A stretch of DNA of 64,000 bases. It comes from Siphonodentalium dalli. Lineage: Eukaryota; Mollusca; Scaphopoda; Gadilida; Siphonodentaliidae. Positions 31,660 through 43,598 of this stretch are shown here, one piece after another (position 1 is the first letter of the stretch; every line of letters begins with the position of its first letter). The translations under genes and the position numbers were made by a program. The notes under the pieces are model-generated. The model saw nothing but the letters and a program-made list of their open reading frames with translations. It made no database searches and was not told the DNA's origin. The stretch spans positions 208,364,151 to 208,428,150 of the forward strand of contig CP136065.1 in the NCBI GenBank assembly GCA_032622095.1, read 5' to 3'.

Positions 31660-32600
31660 AATAAGAGGTCAACCCCGAAGATCCATATGTAGTTTCGTGA
31701 TGATAGGATGCGGATGTGGTCTGTATGGTGCGCCAAAGGATTTAGTCATACAAAGAGTAAATTCCAAGATGGCGGTTGGCGGCCATGTTTTTTAACGAAT
31801 TTCGGTCAAAATATTAGGCTCATCTAGATGTCACGCTGAAGATCCATATGCAGTTTGGTGATGATCGGATGTGGTGTGTAGGGTACGCCAAAGATTTAGT
31901 CATACAAATAGTAAATTCCAAGATGACCACTGGCGACCATGTTTTTCAACAAATTTCGGTCAAAATAGGAGGCTCTCAAAATAAGGCTCCCATTCAGAGG
32001 TCACCCCGAAGATCCGTATGAAGTTTGGTGATCATCAGATGAGGGATGTGGTTTGCAGGTTGTGCCAAATGATTTAGTCACGCACAGAGTAAAATCCAAG
32101 ATGGCTGCCGGCGGCCACGTTTTTGCGTCAATTGTTCAAAATTGATAGCTCTCATCTAGAGGTGATTCTAAAATTGCCTGTAAATTTTCAAATAAATTCT
32201 CAAATAAATGCGGAATGTGTGCTGTGCCGATTGATTCACATTTGAACTCCAAGATGGCTGGTGGTGGCCATGTTTTTTAAAACAAATTTCGGTCAACGTT
32301 GGAGACTCCCATCTGGAGGTCACCCCGAAAATCCATATGAATTGTGGTGACGATCGGAAGAGAGATCTAAAGGGTGTGCCGAGGATTTAGTCATACAAAG
32401 AGTAAATTCCAAGATGGCCGTTGGCGGCCATATTTTTCAACAAATGTCGGTCAAAATAGGAGACTACTCACATCTAGAGGTCACCCGAAGGTGAGAAGTG
32501 TGGTGATGATCGAATCAGGGGCGTGGCCTGTAGAGTGTGCCGAAGGAAATTGTTGACGCACGCATGGACGACTGACGCCAACAATATCTCAAACTTTACG
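31660..32600. repeat. Diverged ~160-bp repeats (CCAAGATGGC family), block 2
   Basis: Six units start near 31669, 31830, 32010, 32161, 32318 and 32480. Each carries GAGGTCACCCCGAAGATCCA, ATGAAGTTTGGTGATGATCG, a GGATTTAGTCATACAAAGAG segment and AAGATGGC(C/T)G..GGCGGCCATG. Divergence between units is large, so the block is old. No coding frame persists. Confidence 0.8.
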
Positions 32601-33303
32601 TTGTAAAGTTGAGCTAAAAAGGGAGCCTGCTTCAGCTACTCTAAATATATAAAAGAGTAGGATATGTCTGTTTGTCTGCGATTTTTTCCCAGACAGCTTG
32701 AACTATATCGACCAAATTTGGTGTTGTGACTAGGGTACTCCGACAGATGTTCTGATGGCGTTTGTTTTTCAAAAGAAATTGAATTAAATAAATTGTTTGT
32801 CAAATTGAGCAAGGAGCTGAAAAAAATTAAATTGTATTTTTTTGCTTTTTAAAGGGGCCGCTGCAATGACTAATATCTAACAGTGCGCGAAGCGTAGGGC
32901 CCTACCGTCGAAACGGGCAGCATGGCCGTTTGTGTGGGGGCCGCAGGCTCGTCCGACGACGAATATATGTTCCCAAATGGAGCCTGTTTCAGCTAGTATT
33001 TACTATGGCATGACTAGCAGTTGGCTCCGCAGGTATAGTGCCCAGTGCGGTACGTGTATAGTTCACGACGCGAAGCGAAGGCTATACTCACCTTATGGAC
33101 ACTTTACTTGTGCAGTCAACGACAAGAATGCTCTATTTATTATATTTCACAGAACAGTTAGAACCTGTAACATGCATATTATAACATATGTATCACACAG
33201 CTTTTTTGAAAACCAGGTCCCAAGTCAGGAAAAAATTGAAATAAAGTAAAACAGAACAAATATGATTTTCCCATAGTAGGTAAACATTTTCATATAAACA
33301 TAA
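32601..33303. other. Unassigned repeat-like sequence
   Basis: GGGAGCCTGCTTCAGCTA near 32620 and GGAGCCTGTTTCAGCTAGTA near 32980 are a short direct repeat around a GC-richer segment. No gene. Confidence 0.35.
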
Positions 33304-33841
33304 TTAAAGGTGGACAATCTCTTTGTAAATATGTATTACATAGTTACCGGGGTATAAAATATTAGATCTGAGTCGAAGACTCCAGACTGTCCGGAAATGC
33401 TTCTATCGATTAATATTCATTTTATTTCGAATATGTTCCGCTCTAAAAAGGTGTTTGTTCAGCTAACAAACAATAGTGGTTACTGTTAACAGAGACTCGA
33501 AATTTTATTGCGTAATTTTGTCACAAATAAACGTCAATTATACCCATTATCGCTTATAACTATGGAATAAAACAATACAATCAGTCAATCTGGGACATTT
33601 GACGTTCGGTACGTAGCCATAGGAACCGCATAATGCTCTCTATCGCTATATGGTATCACCCGAACGGCCGAATGGTATGTTCTAAAAATAGACAAATAAA
33701 CGGGCCCAATAAAATATTCTAAATAAAATCAATATTAATTGATAGAAGCTTTTCCGGACAGGGGTCTTCAGTTCATATTGATTATGTTATACCCACGCAA
33801 CTATTTAAAATGTGTTATTTAAAGAGATAATCCATCTTTAA
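33304..33841. mobile_element. MITE with TTAA ends, copy 2
   Basis: A 538-bp copy with TTAAAGGTGGACAATCTCTTT and AAAGAGATAATCCATCTTTAA ends, in reversed interior orientation to the copy at 20115. Confidence 0.8.
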
Positions 33842-34009
33842 GAGGAGAATGTTTGAAAGTCCGGTAATGACTTGTGCTAGTGATAATACACGATTATGGA
33901 TCTTAATTTTACAATTAGTACAGTTGCTGAAACTGAATGTCGGCCGATATTTGATAACCATACCTCTCTTTGAAATGGTGTGTATTTACAAATGTTCAAG
34001 GTGGTAATA

Positions 34010-34170
34010 GTCAATTCATGATGAAAATGACAAACAACATGAGCTAGTTAGTGACACACAACAATTGTTATAAGAAGCTAAACTAACAAGTATTTTGGAT
34101 TCTATAGCCAGCGATATAACTGTATATATTAGGAAAATGTCATTTCCAGTTGTGGGTAAGTCCATTTGAA
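34010..34170. repeat. Dispersed repeat, partner at about 35290-35460
   Basis: Shared segments are AAGAAGCTAAACTAACAAGT, ATTTTGGATT, CAGCCAG(C/T)GAT, TATATATTAGGAAA and TCATTTCCAG. A second related pair is 34910-35110 against 37610-37815 (AACATTTTGGACCTGG, AATTATATTG). These look like fragments of one decayed element. Confidence 0.6.
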
Positions 34171-36196
34171 GGTTAATAGCTCTAAAATTTTGATACATTT
34201 AAGAAAATGCTTCAGCTCTTTGAAGAGATGATATATCTGTGTTAAACTAATTCAATATACACCCATATCCAGCTATCTTGGGTAACCCTTGCAGAACTGA
34301 CGACAATGACATGTTAGGTCTCCGGGTGCCTTCGAAGCCATGAGCTTGATGGTCAGCTAATCTGGACTCAATGACCTCAAATCAGCAGACGTTCTCATGG
34401 AAAGAATATTGTACAGTCTTCAACAGCTGATCCAATGTTGCAACACCTGACCCCCAAAGCTGAATATGGTGGCTAAACATGAATTTTTTAATGGAAATTA
34501 TGCTTTTTTGATGAGTAATGTGCTAAAGGGGTGGGTTAAATTATGTGTAATAAATAAGGAACCACACAAGTGATTTTATTTTTGAACACATTTATTCCAT
34601 TGAGTGCTATTTCTGAAGAAATGTAGGGAGTTACAATTATTCCGCGAAAAAGCGTGTTATCGCTTTAGGTAACAATGCTGTAAATATGGGGTTCGGAGTA
34701 ACATCTAGCGGATGCGGGAGGAATATATATCAGAGAATAAAAGAGACACTGGGGTCCGATTCGTCAACAGCCTTGTGCGTTTTCAGCATAAAAAGTACAT
34801 CATACCTCTTCCCTATGATTTCCCATAGGTAAGATAGCTATTGACATTGTAATTAACCCTTTGTAGTGAAGTTTGACTTGTGTGGTGTGGTCTAAAATGT
34901 GAATTTGTTTAGTGAGTTTCTGACACTAGTAACAAAAACACAAGATATAATGTCGAATTCCCTGCTAGACGATATGATTTTTGCATAAAAAGTTTCCGCA
35001 GCTGTCACCATTTCAGATTTAAATAACATTTTGGACCTGGGAATTATATTGTAAACATACGCTAAAACGTTTGCAAAGAGTCATATGGAAAACATTTAAA
35101 CCAGTGTAACCTAAAGGGCGAAAATGAGCTTTTTTGTAGTTTTGATCCCTGGTAGTCACTTTAAAGTGTTTTGAGGCATTTTTGAAAGTCTTGTCTTTTA
35201 GTCCACTGAATATATCATGCATGGTGTGGCTGTTCTTGTTGCTGGTGTCTTCTTTCACTAACATCAGCCCATTTTCAGAATTTTTCAAGGTGGTAATATA
35301 CATGATGATGAAAATGACCCATACCATGAGCAAGTTAATGAGACACATAGTAATTGTTAAAAGAAGCTAAACTAACAAGTATTTTGGATTTTACAGCCAG
35401 TGATGTACAGCTATATATTAGGAAAGTGTGTCATTTCCAGTAGTGGGTATGGTCAATTGAAGGTTAAAACTTGCATACATTTAAGAAAATGCTTCAGCGC
35501 TTTAAAGAGAGCATATCCATGTTCAATTAATTCAATATACACCAACATCCACTTATCTTGGGTCATGCACCATAAGTTCTCTCATGGAAAGGATCGTGTA
35601 GAGTCTTCCATAGCTGATCCAAGGTTTAACACCAGACCCCCAAAACTGTGACAATGGGGGCTCGGACATTACTTGTGGTTGAAAATTATGCTTTTATGAA
35701 TAACTAGCAGGGTTACCCGGCGTTGCACAGGTTAAAGTGATGTGAAATCCTCTGCATGCTGTGGATATTTGTTGGGAATAGAGAATACTCTCGCTCAAAG
35801 TGTTACACGTATTCTCATAAATTGTATATTCAAATAGCATCACACATCATGATTCTTACACATGGAATATAAGTAGTGGCTCACCTTGTCGATTGTCATT
35901 TTGTTCATCGCGATTAATCCGTTCCACCAATAAAGAAGTATATATTTATTTACAACTGCGTATACTTCAGACGTTATAACATGATACATGGACATCATAA
36001 ACATATTAGTTCGCATAAATAAAAGACGACAATTGGGTTTTACATATAGAGATGTATCAATCAATCTAGTGGGTTGGACTAAGATCTTGAGGACACCTGG
36101 CTATCATATCTCCAAGAAGATACAGATGTTTTAAAGAAATGTCCAGGTGCTCCTCTGTCCATGGTGCTATATATTGGCTAAATATTCTCAGTTTAA

Positions 36197-36586
36197 CCCT
36201 TTACCCAACAAACCGGCCAAAACCGGCCAAATAAAGCTTCAACAGCCTAAAATATCTTCGGTCTGTCTCAATAGAACCATACAAATATGGATATCATTGG
36301 AACCTGCTCCTTGACCACCTTGTGATAGTTACAGTTATGCCCTGTGCCAATGCATTCTCTTATATATGCGAGTCGACCATAGGTCGCCTCGCATATATAA
36401 GAGAATGCATTGGCCTAAAAAATATTTTTTTAACACTTTTTACCATTTTTTCTTACATTCTTTAACAATTTTATAATTTTTAATGTGTTAAGCCAATGCA
36501 TTCTCTTATATATGCGAGGCGACCTATGGTCGACTCGCATATATAAGAGAATGCATTGGCACAGGGCCCTTCTGTTGGGTAAAGGG
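36197..36586. mobile_element. piggyBac-like MITE with twin hairpins, copy 2 (390 bp)
   Basis: TTAA lies at 36193-36196 and 36587-36590. It has the same CCCTTTACCCAACA termini and the same mirrored twin hairpins as copy 1, about 95 percent identical by eye. Confidence 0.85.
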
Positions 36587-36590
36587 TTAA

Positions 36591-38463
36591 AAGAAATGTT
36601 GCCGCGCACGTACATCAGCATAGCTACATGTGCCCGACACAGAGCGAGATTTGAGTTGTTTATGTTAATCGATGGGTCTGTTCTGAAAAGATCCGCTGTA
36701 TCGGGCCGATATACCCTTGTCAGATGTCAGTATTGGAGGATCCTGAAAAGTCATGTGCTACTGTCTGCATGTTCTGTCTGCATTTATATATGGAAACTTT
36801 ATTGAATGGAACAGACTCAATTGTGTTATAATATTTACATGAGCCATTCTAATATGCAATCCTCTGACGGTTCGAGATCTCTCAGTTTTCAAGAATATAT
36901 GTATATCTTAAATAGAATGATAGATATACTTTTAATGCTTCTTCTATGTATCTGATTTTACTAGCTCATTATTTGAATGCACTGATTCCCATCCCCATAT
37001 AAAGATGACAATTGGGAAGATATAATTGTTCAAGTGACTTAAGTGTGTCACCATTCGTCGAGATTGTGAAATTTGATCGCCAAAAAATCCTTAAAACGAT
37101 ATGGAGATGGCCTGGGTGACTATATATACCTTATAGGTGGATATCGGCGAATAGCAATCGTATCAATGATAGTGCATCTCCTCTCGCCATCCGTGCCCAA
37201 ACGACACCAAATGTGATTTAATTCATCGTATTATTAGAGAAGAACGTGCATGAATTTGGTGGAAATTTGGTGCTAAATATATTTGTATCAGCTTTGGGGC
37301 AACTTCCATCCTCATGCATGACTTTAACGGCGCCACTTTTGACATATTTAAACCACGTCTATTAGACTCATGGATGCATGATATACTGGAGATGATTATA
37401 TATAGGTTTGGTGGTAATCAGCAACTAAACAAATACTTATCATAGTTATGACCCCCCATCTCTCACCCAAACGGCAACAATTTGGCGTCCTTAAATCACA
37501 CGATTATATTCCTCGTATCATGGAGAAGAATAATATATCAATTTGGTGGAAATCTGCGCTAAAAATAGTTACTAAATAAATTGTTGATGCCCCCCCCCCC
37601 CTACATACAAAATATTTATGACACTATTAACGAAAACACAAGATGTAAAGGAGAATTACCTGCTAAAGGGATATGATTTTTTTGCATAAGAAGTTTCTGC
37701 AAATGTCAATCTTTCAACTTTAAGTAACATTTTGGACCTGGAAATTATATTGCAAACATTATACGCTTAAACGATTGAACTGTGGCCTATGCATAGAAAA
37801 CATTTACAGCAGTGTAACTCAAGCGTGTACGTGTTGGTTTCGAGTATTCGTTTCCGGGAATCGTTTTATATCCACCCCACCTAATGACAGTGTGATGGTC
37901 TGCTATAGCGGACAAACGGTATTCCATTTGAACCCAAAGATGACTGTCGTATTCGTGTAACGGTTTATTGCTCCCGCGAGGTGGGATTTGTCAATGCACG
38001 TCGGATAATGGCATTGTTTAATTGTATATTGGAAATAAGGTGGAAATATGTCGGCAAGATAGAGCTAATTCTGCTGTGTCTCTTCCCTGAATGTTCTGTA
38101 TTAGGCTAGTTGAAAAGACGTACAAACGATTTATTGTCACTTAGAACTTGTTTTGAATAACACTGCAAGGGAGATTTCAGTTCCCTGATACACTGGTCTG
38201 AGGATTGCCATGACGTACACACCATGTGAGGAAATCACATCTGTAATTAAGACTTTAGTCGGTTACAGTTCACTACACATTATTCCGAGAAAACGAACTG
38301 TCCATGTCCATTTGAATATTGGCTAGATACATGTATAACCAGAATGAATTGTAACCGATACAAGTCTTCAATAAAAGTGTCAATGATAATGATCGAAGCT
38401 CAACTTGGAGAGGGCATAATATCATACACTGCAGTCAATGCAGCGATTAGGAATGCGGAAAGT
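36591..38463. other. No gene seen; decayed repeats
   Basis: Around 37080-37600 there are repeats of GGTGGAAAT(T/C)TG..GCTAAA and ACCAAATGTG that resemble the 55-57 kb family. A poly-C run lies near 37590. Nothing codes. Confidence 0.4.
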
Positions 38464-38991
38464 TTAAAGGTGGATTATCTCTTTGTAAACATGTATTATA
38501 TAGTTACATGGGTATAAAATATTAGATCTGAATCGAAGACTCCTGTCCGGAAATGCTTCTATTGATTAATATTCATTTTATTTCGAATATTTTCTGGTCT
38601 AAAAAGGTGTGGTTGTTTAGCTAACGAACAATAGTGGTTGCTGTTAACTGAGACCAGAAATTTTATCGTGTTAATTTGTCTCAAATAAACGTCAATCAGA
38701 CGCCTTATCGCTCATAACTATGGACTAAAACAATACAATCAATCAATATGGAACACTTGACGTTCGCTACGTAGCTATAGGAACATCCTAATGCTCTCTG
38801 TCGCTATATGGTATCATCCGAATGGTCTGTTCTAAAAATAGACATATAAACGGTCCCAATAAAATATTCGAAATAAAATCAATATTAATTGATAGAAGCC
38901 TTTCCGGAAAGTGGTCTTCAGTTTATATTTATTATTTTATACCCACGCAACTATTTAAAATTAGTTATTTAAAGAGATAATCCATCTTTAA
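38464..38991. mobile_element. MITE with TTAA ends, copy 3
   Basis: A 528-bp copy, same orientation as copy 2 and the one most like it. Confidence 0.8.
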
Positions 38992-38999
38992 CTGTTAAT

Positions 39000-39890
39000 G
39001 CAATACCAGAGGTCAACTTAAAGATCCATAGGTCAACTTAAAGATCCATAGGGCTTTTGGGATCAATTGGATTACAAATGTTGGCTGCAGAGCGTGCTTA
39101 AGTATTTAGTCATGCACATAGTAAGACTCGCGACAGCTGCCGACAGCGACGTTTTTATCGAAAAATGTTCATATCTGTTTCTTCCAAGCAAAGTGGTCCT
39201 AAACAGGCCTGGAAATTTTCAATAATATTTGTGTGGGCGGCATAATGTACTCAAATATGAAATCCAAGATGGCCAGTGGATACAATGTTTTTTTTATCGA
39301 ATATGGGAACAAATAGGTGGCTCCCATCTAGAGGTCACCGACGAGTTATATAAAGATTGGTGATGATCGAATTAGGGATGTTGCCTGTAGGGTGAATTAA
39401 GTCATACAAAGATTAAAATCCAAGATGGCTGCTGGCCGCCACGTTTTTTTTATGAATTTGGGGGGGAATACTACTCCATCTGAAGGTCACCCGAAGATCC
39501 TACGACGTTTGTTGACGATCGGGTGGGGGTGGTGGTCTGTAGAATGTGCCAAACAATTTAGTCACGCAAAGAGTAAATTCAAAAATGGCTACCGATGGCC
39601 ATACTTTCATAGATAATTGTTAAAATTCGATAACTCCCATATATAAGTTATCCTAAAACGCCTGTCAATTTTCGAAACAATAAATGCGGGCTGCAGGGTG
39701 CGCCGGTGGATTCAAGTTGAAATACAAGACCGTTGCTGGCGGCCATGTTTTAAACGATTTTCGGAAACAATCGATGTCTCCCATCTAGAGGTCACCCCGA
39801 AGATCCATATGAAGTTTGGTGGCGGTGGGATGAGAGATGTGGCATGTAGGAGGCGCTAAATGAAATTGTTGATGGACGGACGCACTCACA
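39000..39890. repeat. Diverged ~160-bp repeats (CCAAGATGGC family), block 3
   Basis: Decayed units contain GAGGTCACC..GAAGATCC, TTAGTCA(T/C)(A/G)CAAAGA and AAGATGGCTGCTGGCCGCCA. A short exact duplication (AGGTCAACTTAAAGATCCAT) lies at about 39011-39050. Confidence 0.7.
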
Positions 39891-39924
39891 GACGCACGGA
39901 CGTATATACGTAATGTCAGTGGTC

Positions 39925-40379
39925 AGTCCACCGTAACAGGGTACTGCCATCTGCATCTCAGATTGGTGTTAAATAAGCTAAAATATGTGAAATACTTATA
40001 AGTACTATACATGTAACGTCTCTTTCTATTTTATTTTATCGAAATAATATTAGTAAGGGTTTTAATTTATCTATCTGGCTGCTCTATAACTGATATTATT
40101 CACAACGGACATGGACATCATAAAACAAATTCATATAAAGGGCGGTTAATCCAAGGTAGTCTAGGCTGTTATATTCTATGCTTTTGTTACTTTTATCTTG
40201 ACATTTGTAAACTGCCGCAAGGTAGACTGCTCTGGACACCATTAGTGAAGTTTCCACTACCAAGACAGGGGTGCCTCTACTGTGGGACCGGGATACGTGC
40301 AACCCTCTGCTTATATATTTATTGGTATCACAAAACTTTTGCGGGCTATAGTCCTTGGAAATATTTCGTTTGGGGCCAG
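39925..40379. repeat. Direct duplication, copy 1 (455 bp)
   Basis: Matches 40578-41028 at an offset of about 653 bp, from AGTCCACCGTAACAGGGTAC to ATTTCGTTTGGGGCCAG, with a few substitutions and small indels. Short frames inside are not conserved between the copies. Confidence 0.85.
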
Positions 40380-40577
40380 TCGAGATTTTTCATATATAAT
40401 AAAACACATATTGAGATCATTGGGTGAAATAGCGAGCGCCAATTTATCTTGATTGTGTTTTCTGAATGGCAAGCATGACCTGAAAAAATAATGCTCGCCA
40501 TCACAACCAAATGCAGGCAATATGTTTCCCAGGGTGGTGTCTTTGAACAGCATTCAGGACTATTGGCAGTCATACAA

Positions 40578-41028
40578 AGTCCACCGTAACAGGGTACTGC
40601 CATCTGCATCTCAGATTGGTGTTAAATAAGTTAAAATATGTGAAATACTTATAAGTACTATACATGTAACGCCTCTTTCTATTTTATTTTATCGAAATAA
40701 TATTAGTTTTAATGTATCTATCTGGCTGGTCTATAACTGATATTATTCACAACGGACATGGACATCATAAAACAAATTCATATAAAGGGGCGGTTAATCC
40801 AAGGTAGTCTAGGCTGTTATATTCTATGCTTTTGTTACTTTTATCTTGACATTTGTAAACTGCCGCAAGATAGACTGCTCTGGACACCATTAGTGAAGTT
40901 TCCACTACCAAGACAGGGGTTCCTCTACTGTGGGGCCGGGATACGTGCAACCCTCTGCTTATATATTTATTGGTATCACAAAATTATTGCCGGGCTATAG
41001 TCCTTGGAACTATTTCGTTTGGGGCCAG
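40578..41028. repeat. Direct duplication, copy 2 (451 bp)
   Basis: Partner of 39925-40379, about 96 percent identical by eye. The 198 bp between the copies are unique. Confidence 0.85.
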
Positions 41029-41143
41029 AAAAGTATGTGAACCTTACATAGAACGCGTCAAAGGACATATGGAGACCATACTTATAAAGCGTGGTTGTAA
41101 TTTTCAATGTGAATTTTATTTCCCTCTCAAGTACCGGGCTTGA

Positions 41144-41514
41144 CAACACATCCTCGCACAAATACGCACATAATCGACCTATAATGTGAAATAGATACAT
41201 AATATGATTATTTGATTGTGAAATAAGCAGATAATGGACTCATACCTGTTATTTCGCTTTATGGCGCGGGCCACAGTGATCTTTATCTTTACACATATGT
41301 AAGGGCGTACACCTGCAAAGTCGTGAGTTGGCTTATATGTGTCATTGTCAGCACATAATCCGCTCAGAATAGCCTAATTATGAGTCGATAATGTGACTAG
41401 AACGCTCTCATTTTTAGCACATAGACTAAAAACGAGGCGATTCTAAGCAGATTATCTACCTAAAATATATTATTCTATACGCAGATAATGTGCGGGTTTT
41501 GGAGAGAACAGGCT
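41144..41514 (+). mobile_element. hAT-like MITE with 8-bp duplication (371 bp)
   Basis: GGGCTTGA flanks it at 41136-41143 and 41515-41522. The ends are CAACACATCCTCGCACAAAT and GGTTTTGGAGAGAACAGGCT. The interior holds mirrored AGTCGATAATGTGACTA and CGATTCTAAGCAGATTAT segments. Confidence 0.75.
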
Positions 41515-41639
41515 GGGCTTGATCACACGACGGTTTTTATCTCCCATAGGAGTTTTATAGAGGGATTATATCCATAATTCTCGGTCGTCTACCTGAAGGA
41601 CACGGCGAGCATTATGTGGGCCTCTATGGTTTGGTCAGC

Positions 41640-42980
41640 GATGCTGTCAACTCAGAAAGCAGGCCGGTATAGCAGTTTGTAATAAGGATGATGAGATGTC
41701 GAGCACAACCGAGCAAGCGAAACAGCAATAGTACATGCGGAGACGGGAATAGGAGGTGGCGCGTAATGAAGAAAGTTTGCTGAATCAGGAAGAGTTGTAC
41801 CTCAATGAGCACGTGACAGCAAGAGTACATAATTGTGTAGAAGGGAAGTGGAGTGACGCGTAATGAAGATGAAAGCAACAGTCGGACCGGACAGAGCAAG
41901 TGAAGGAGTATTAGTGCTTGTGGAGATGGGAAGTTGAGAGGTGCATATATAGTGACGATCGGATGTTTACAGAAAATTAGACCTGACCGAGTAAGGGGAA
42001 ATAGCAATAGTACGCGGGGAGAAGGGAAGAAGAGTGGCGCCCAATGAAGATACAATTTGTACTAGATCAGCAAGAGTTGGGCCTGACAGATCAGGCGACA
42101 CAGCAATAGTACATGGGAACAAGGGAAAAGGAGTGGCGCGTAATGAAGACGCGAAGTTGACAGCATCAGCAAAATCCAGATATGACAGAGTAAGAGAAAG
42201 TAATTAGTACATGGGAAGAAGGGGAGGGGAGCATAGAGACGATGAGATGTTGACATAATCAGCGAACATTAGACCTGACCAGCCTGTTCTCCCAATAACC
42301 TGAACATGATCTACTTATAAAGAACTTGTGTTTGTAAGATAATCTGCTTAGAATCTCCACATTTTGAGTCGACAATGTGTCTAAAATGTGAATTTTAGTC
42401 ACATTATCGACTCATAATGAGGCGATTCTAAGCAGATTATGTGCAGGCAATGACACATATAAGCCAACACACGACTACCCAGGTGTTCGCTCTTTAACAT
42501 GAGTTTTCACTGTGGCCCGCGCCATAAACCGAAATAACGGCTATGACTCCATGATCTTTTCCTATTTCACATTATAGGTCGATTATGTGCGTATTTGCGC
42601 GAAAATATGTTGACCTGACAAGAGTATGGAAAATAGAAATAGTACGTGGGAAGAAGGGGAGTAGAGTGGCGCGTAATGAAGTAGAAATTTGTACTGAATC
42701 AGCAAGCGTTGGACCCGACAGAGCAAGCGAAACGGCAATAGTACATGGTAGATTGGAAGTGAAGTGGTGCGTAATGAAGATGATATAGTGACAGAATCAG
42801 CAAGCATTAGACCTGACAAAGTAAAGGAAATCGCAGCTGTACATGGGAAGAAGGGAAGTAAAGTGGGGCGTAATGAATATGAAATCTTAACAGAAGCTGC
42901 AAACGTTGGACATGACAGAGTAATCGAAAGATAGTACATGTGGATAATGGTCGTGCAGTGGCGCGTACTGAATATGCGAT
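41640..42980. repeat. Purine-rich ~95-bp tandem array, interrupted
   Basis: Units contain GTGGCGCGTAATGAAGATG, ACAGAATCAGCAAGCGTT, GACCTGACAGAGCAAGCGAA and AGTACATGGGAAGAAGGGA. About 11-12 diverged copies are split by the MITE at 42280-42611. The open frames on the minus strand here (rich in L, F, P and S) are by-products of the repeat. Confidence 0.8.
42280..42611 (-). mobile_element. hAT-like MITE inserted in the tandem array
   Basis: Inverted copy of 41144-41514. GACCTGAC flanks it (42272-42279 and 42612-42619), and that word is part of the array unit, so the array was present first. It starts CAGCCTGTTCTC. Confidence 0.75.
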
Positions 42981-43004
42981 GTATACATGTGTTCTCTTAC
43001 TGCC

Positions 43005-43150
43005 TCTTCAGCTTGTTTTCAGGAAAATCCGCACTTTATCTGCTTATAATATACCTTGACTTAGGTAGTAATCTGCTTAGAATCGCCTAATTTTGAGTCG
43101 ATAATGTGCTGAAAATGAGAGCGTTTTGTTCATAATGAGGCGATTGTAAA
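43005..43150. repeat. Fragment of the same hAT-like MITE
   Basis: Shares CCGCACTTTATCTGCTTATAAT, CTGCTTAGAATCGCCTAATT and GAGTCGATAATGTG with the full copies. The ends are lost. Confidence 0.6.
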
Positions 43151-43159
43151 CATATTGGC

Positions 43160-43598
43160 CGGATCGTCATCTCAGGTTTAAGCCTGGTCTATGTAGACCT
43201 CTAGGTTTAAACCGCCGTGAATCAGCAAAATCCGTGGTTTAAACCCGAGACCGCAGGTCTAAGTGACGCATTCGTCATCTCTGGTTTAAACCTGGTCCAG
43301 CCAGACCAGTGGTTTAGCAGTAGTGTATCTGTAACGTCGAGAAAATTAAACGTACTTTCCTAATGCGGACCGCCTCGGTTTATTGATTGCGAAAATCAAT
43401 AGTTACGACAGCGATCATATATTGATTGGAAATTTATAAGCGAGAAGCACTCACACATATAAAACGTGTGGGGATAAGTTGTTGTCAATTTTAATATTCT
43501 TTTTACGTTTTATAAGCTTAAACCGGCAACTAAACTATCTAATTCGGCGGTGCAGCTAAACCAGCATCACCGAGTCTAAACTTGAGATGACGAATCCG
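43160..43598. mobile_element. Inverted-repeat element, GTCATCTC ends
   Basis: The left end CGGATCGTCATCTCAGGTTTA mirrors the right end CTAAACTTGAGATGACGAATCCG. A further copy of the motif lies inside at about 43267, with paired GGTTTAAACC/GGTTTAAGCC dyads. It is a MITE-like structure; no target duplication was identified. Confidence 0.6.

Noticed and set aside
41624-42055. 143-codon minus-strand frame rich in L, F, P and S, resembling membrane segments
   Set aside because: It is the reverse translation of the purine-rich tandem array. Its apparent hydrophobicity comes from the pyrimidine-rich strand.
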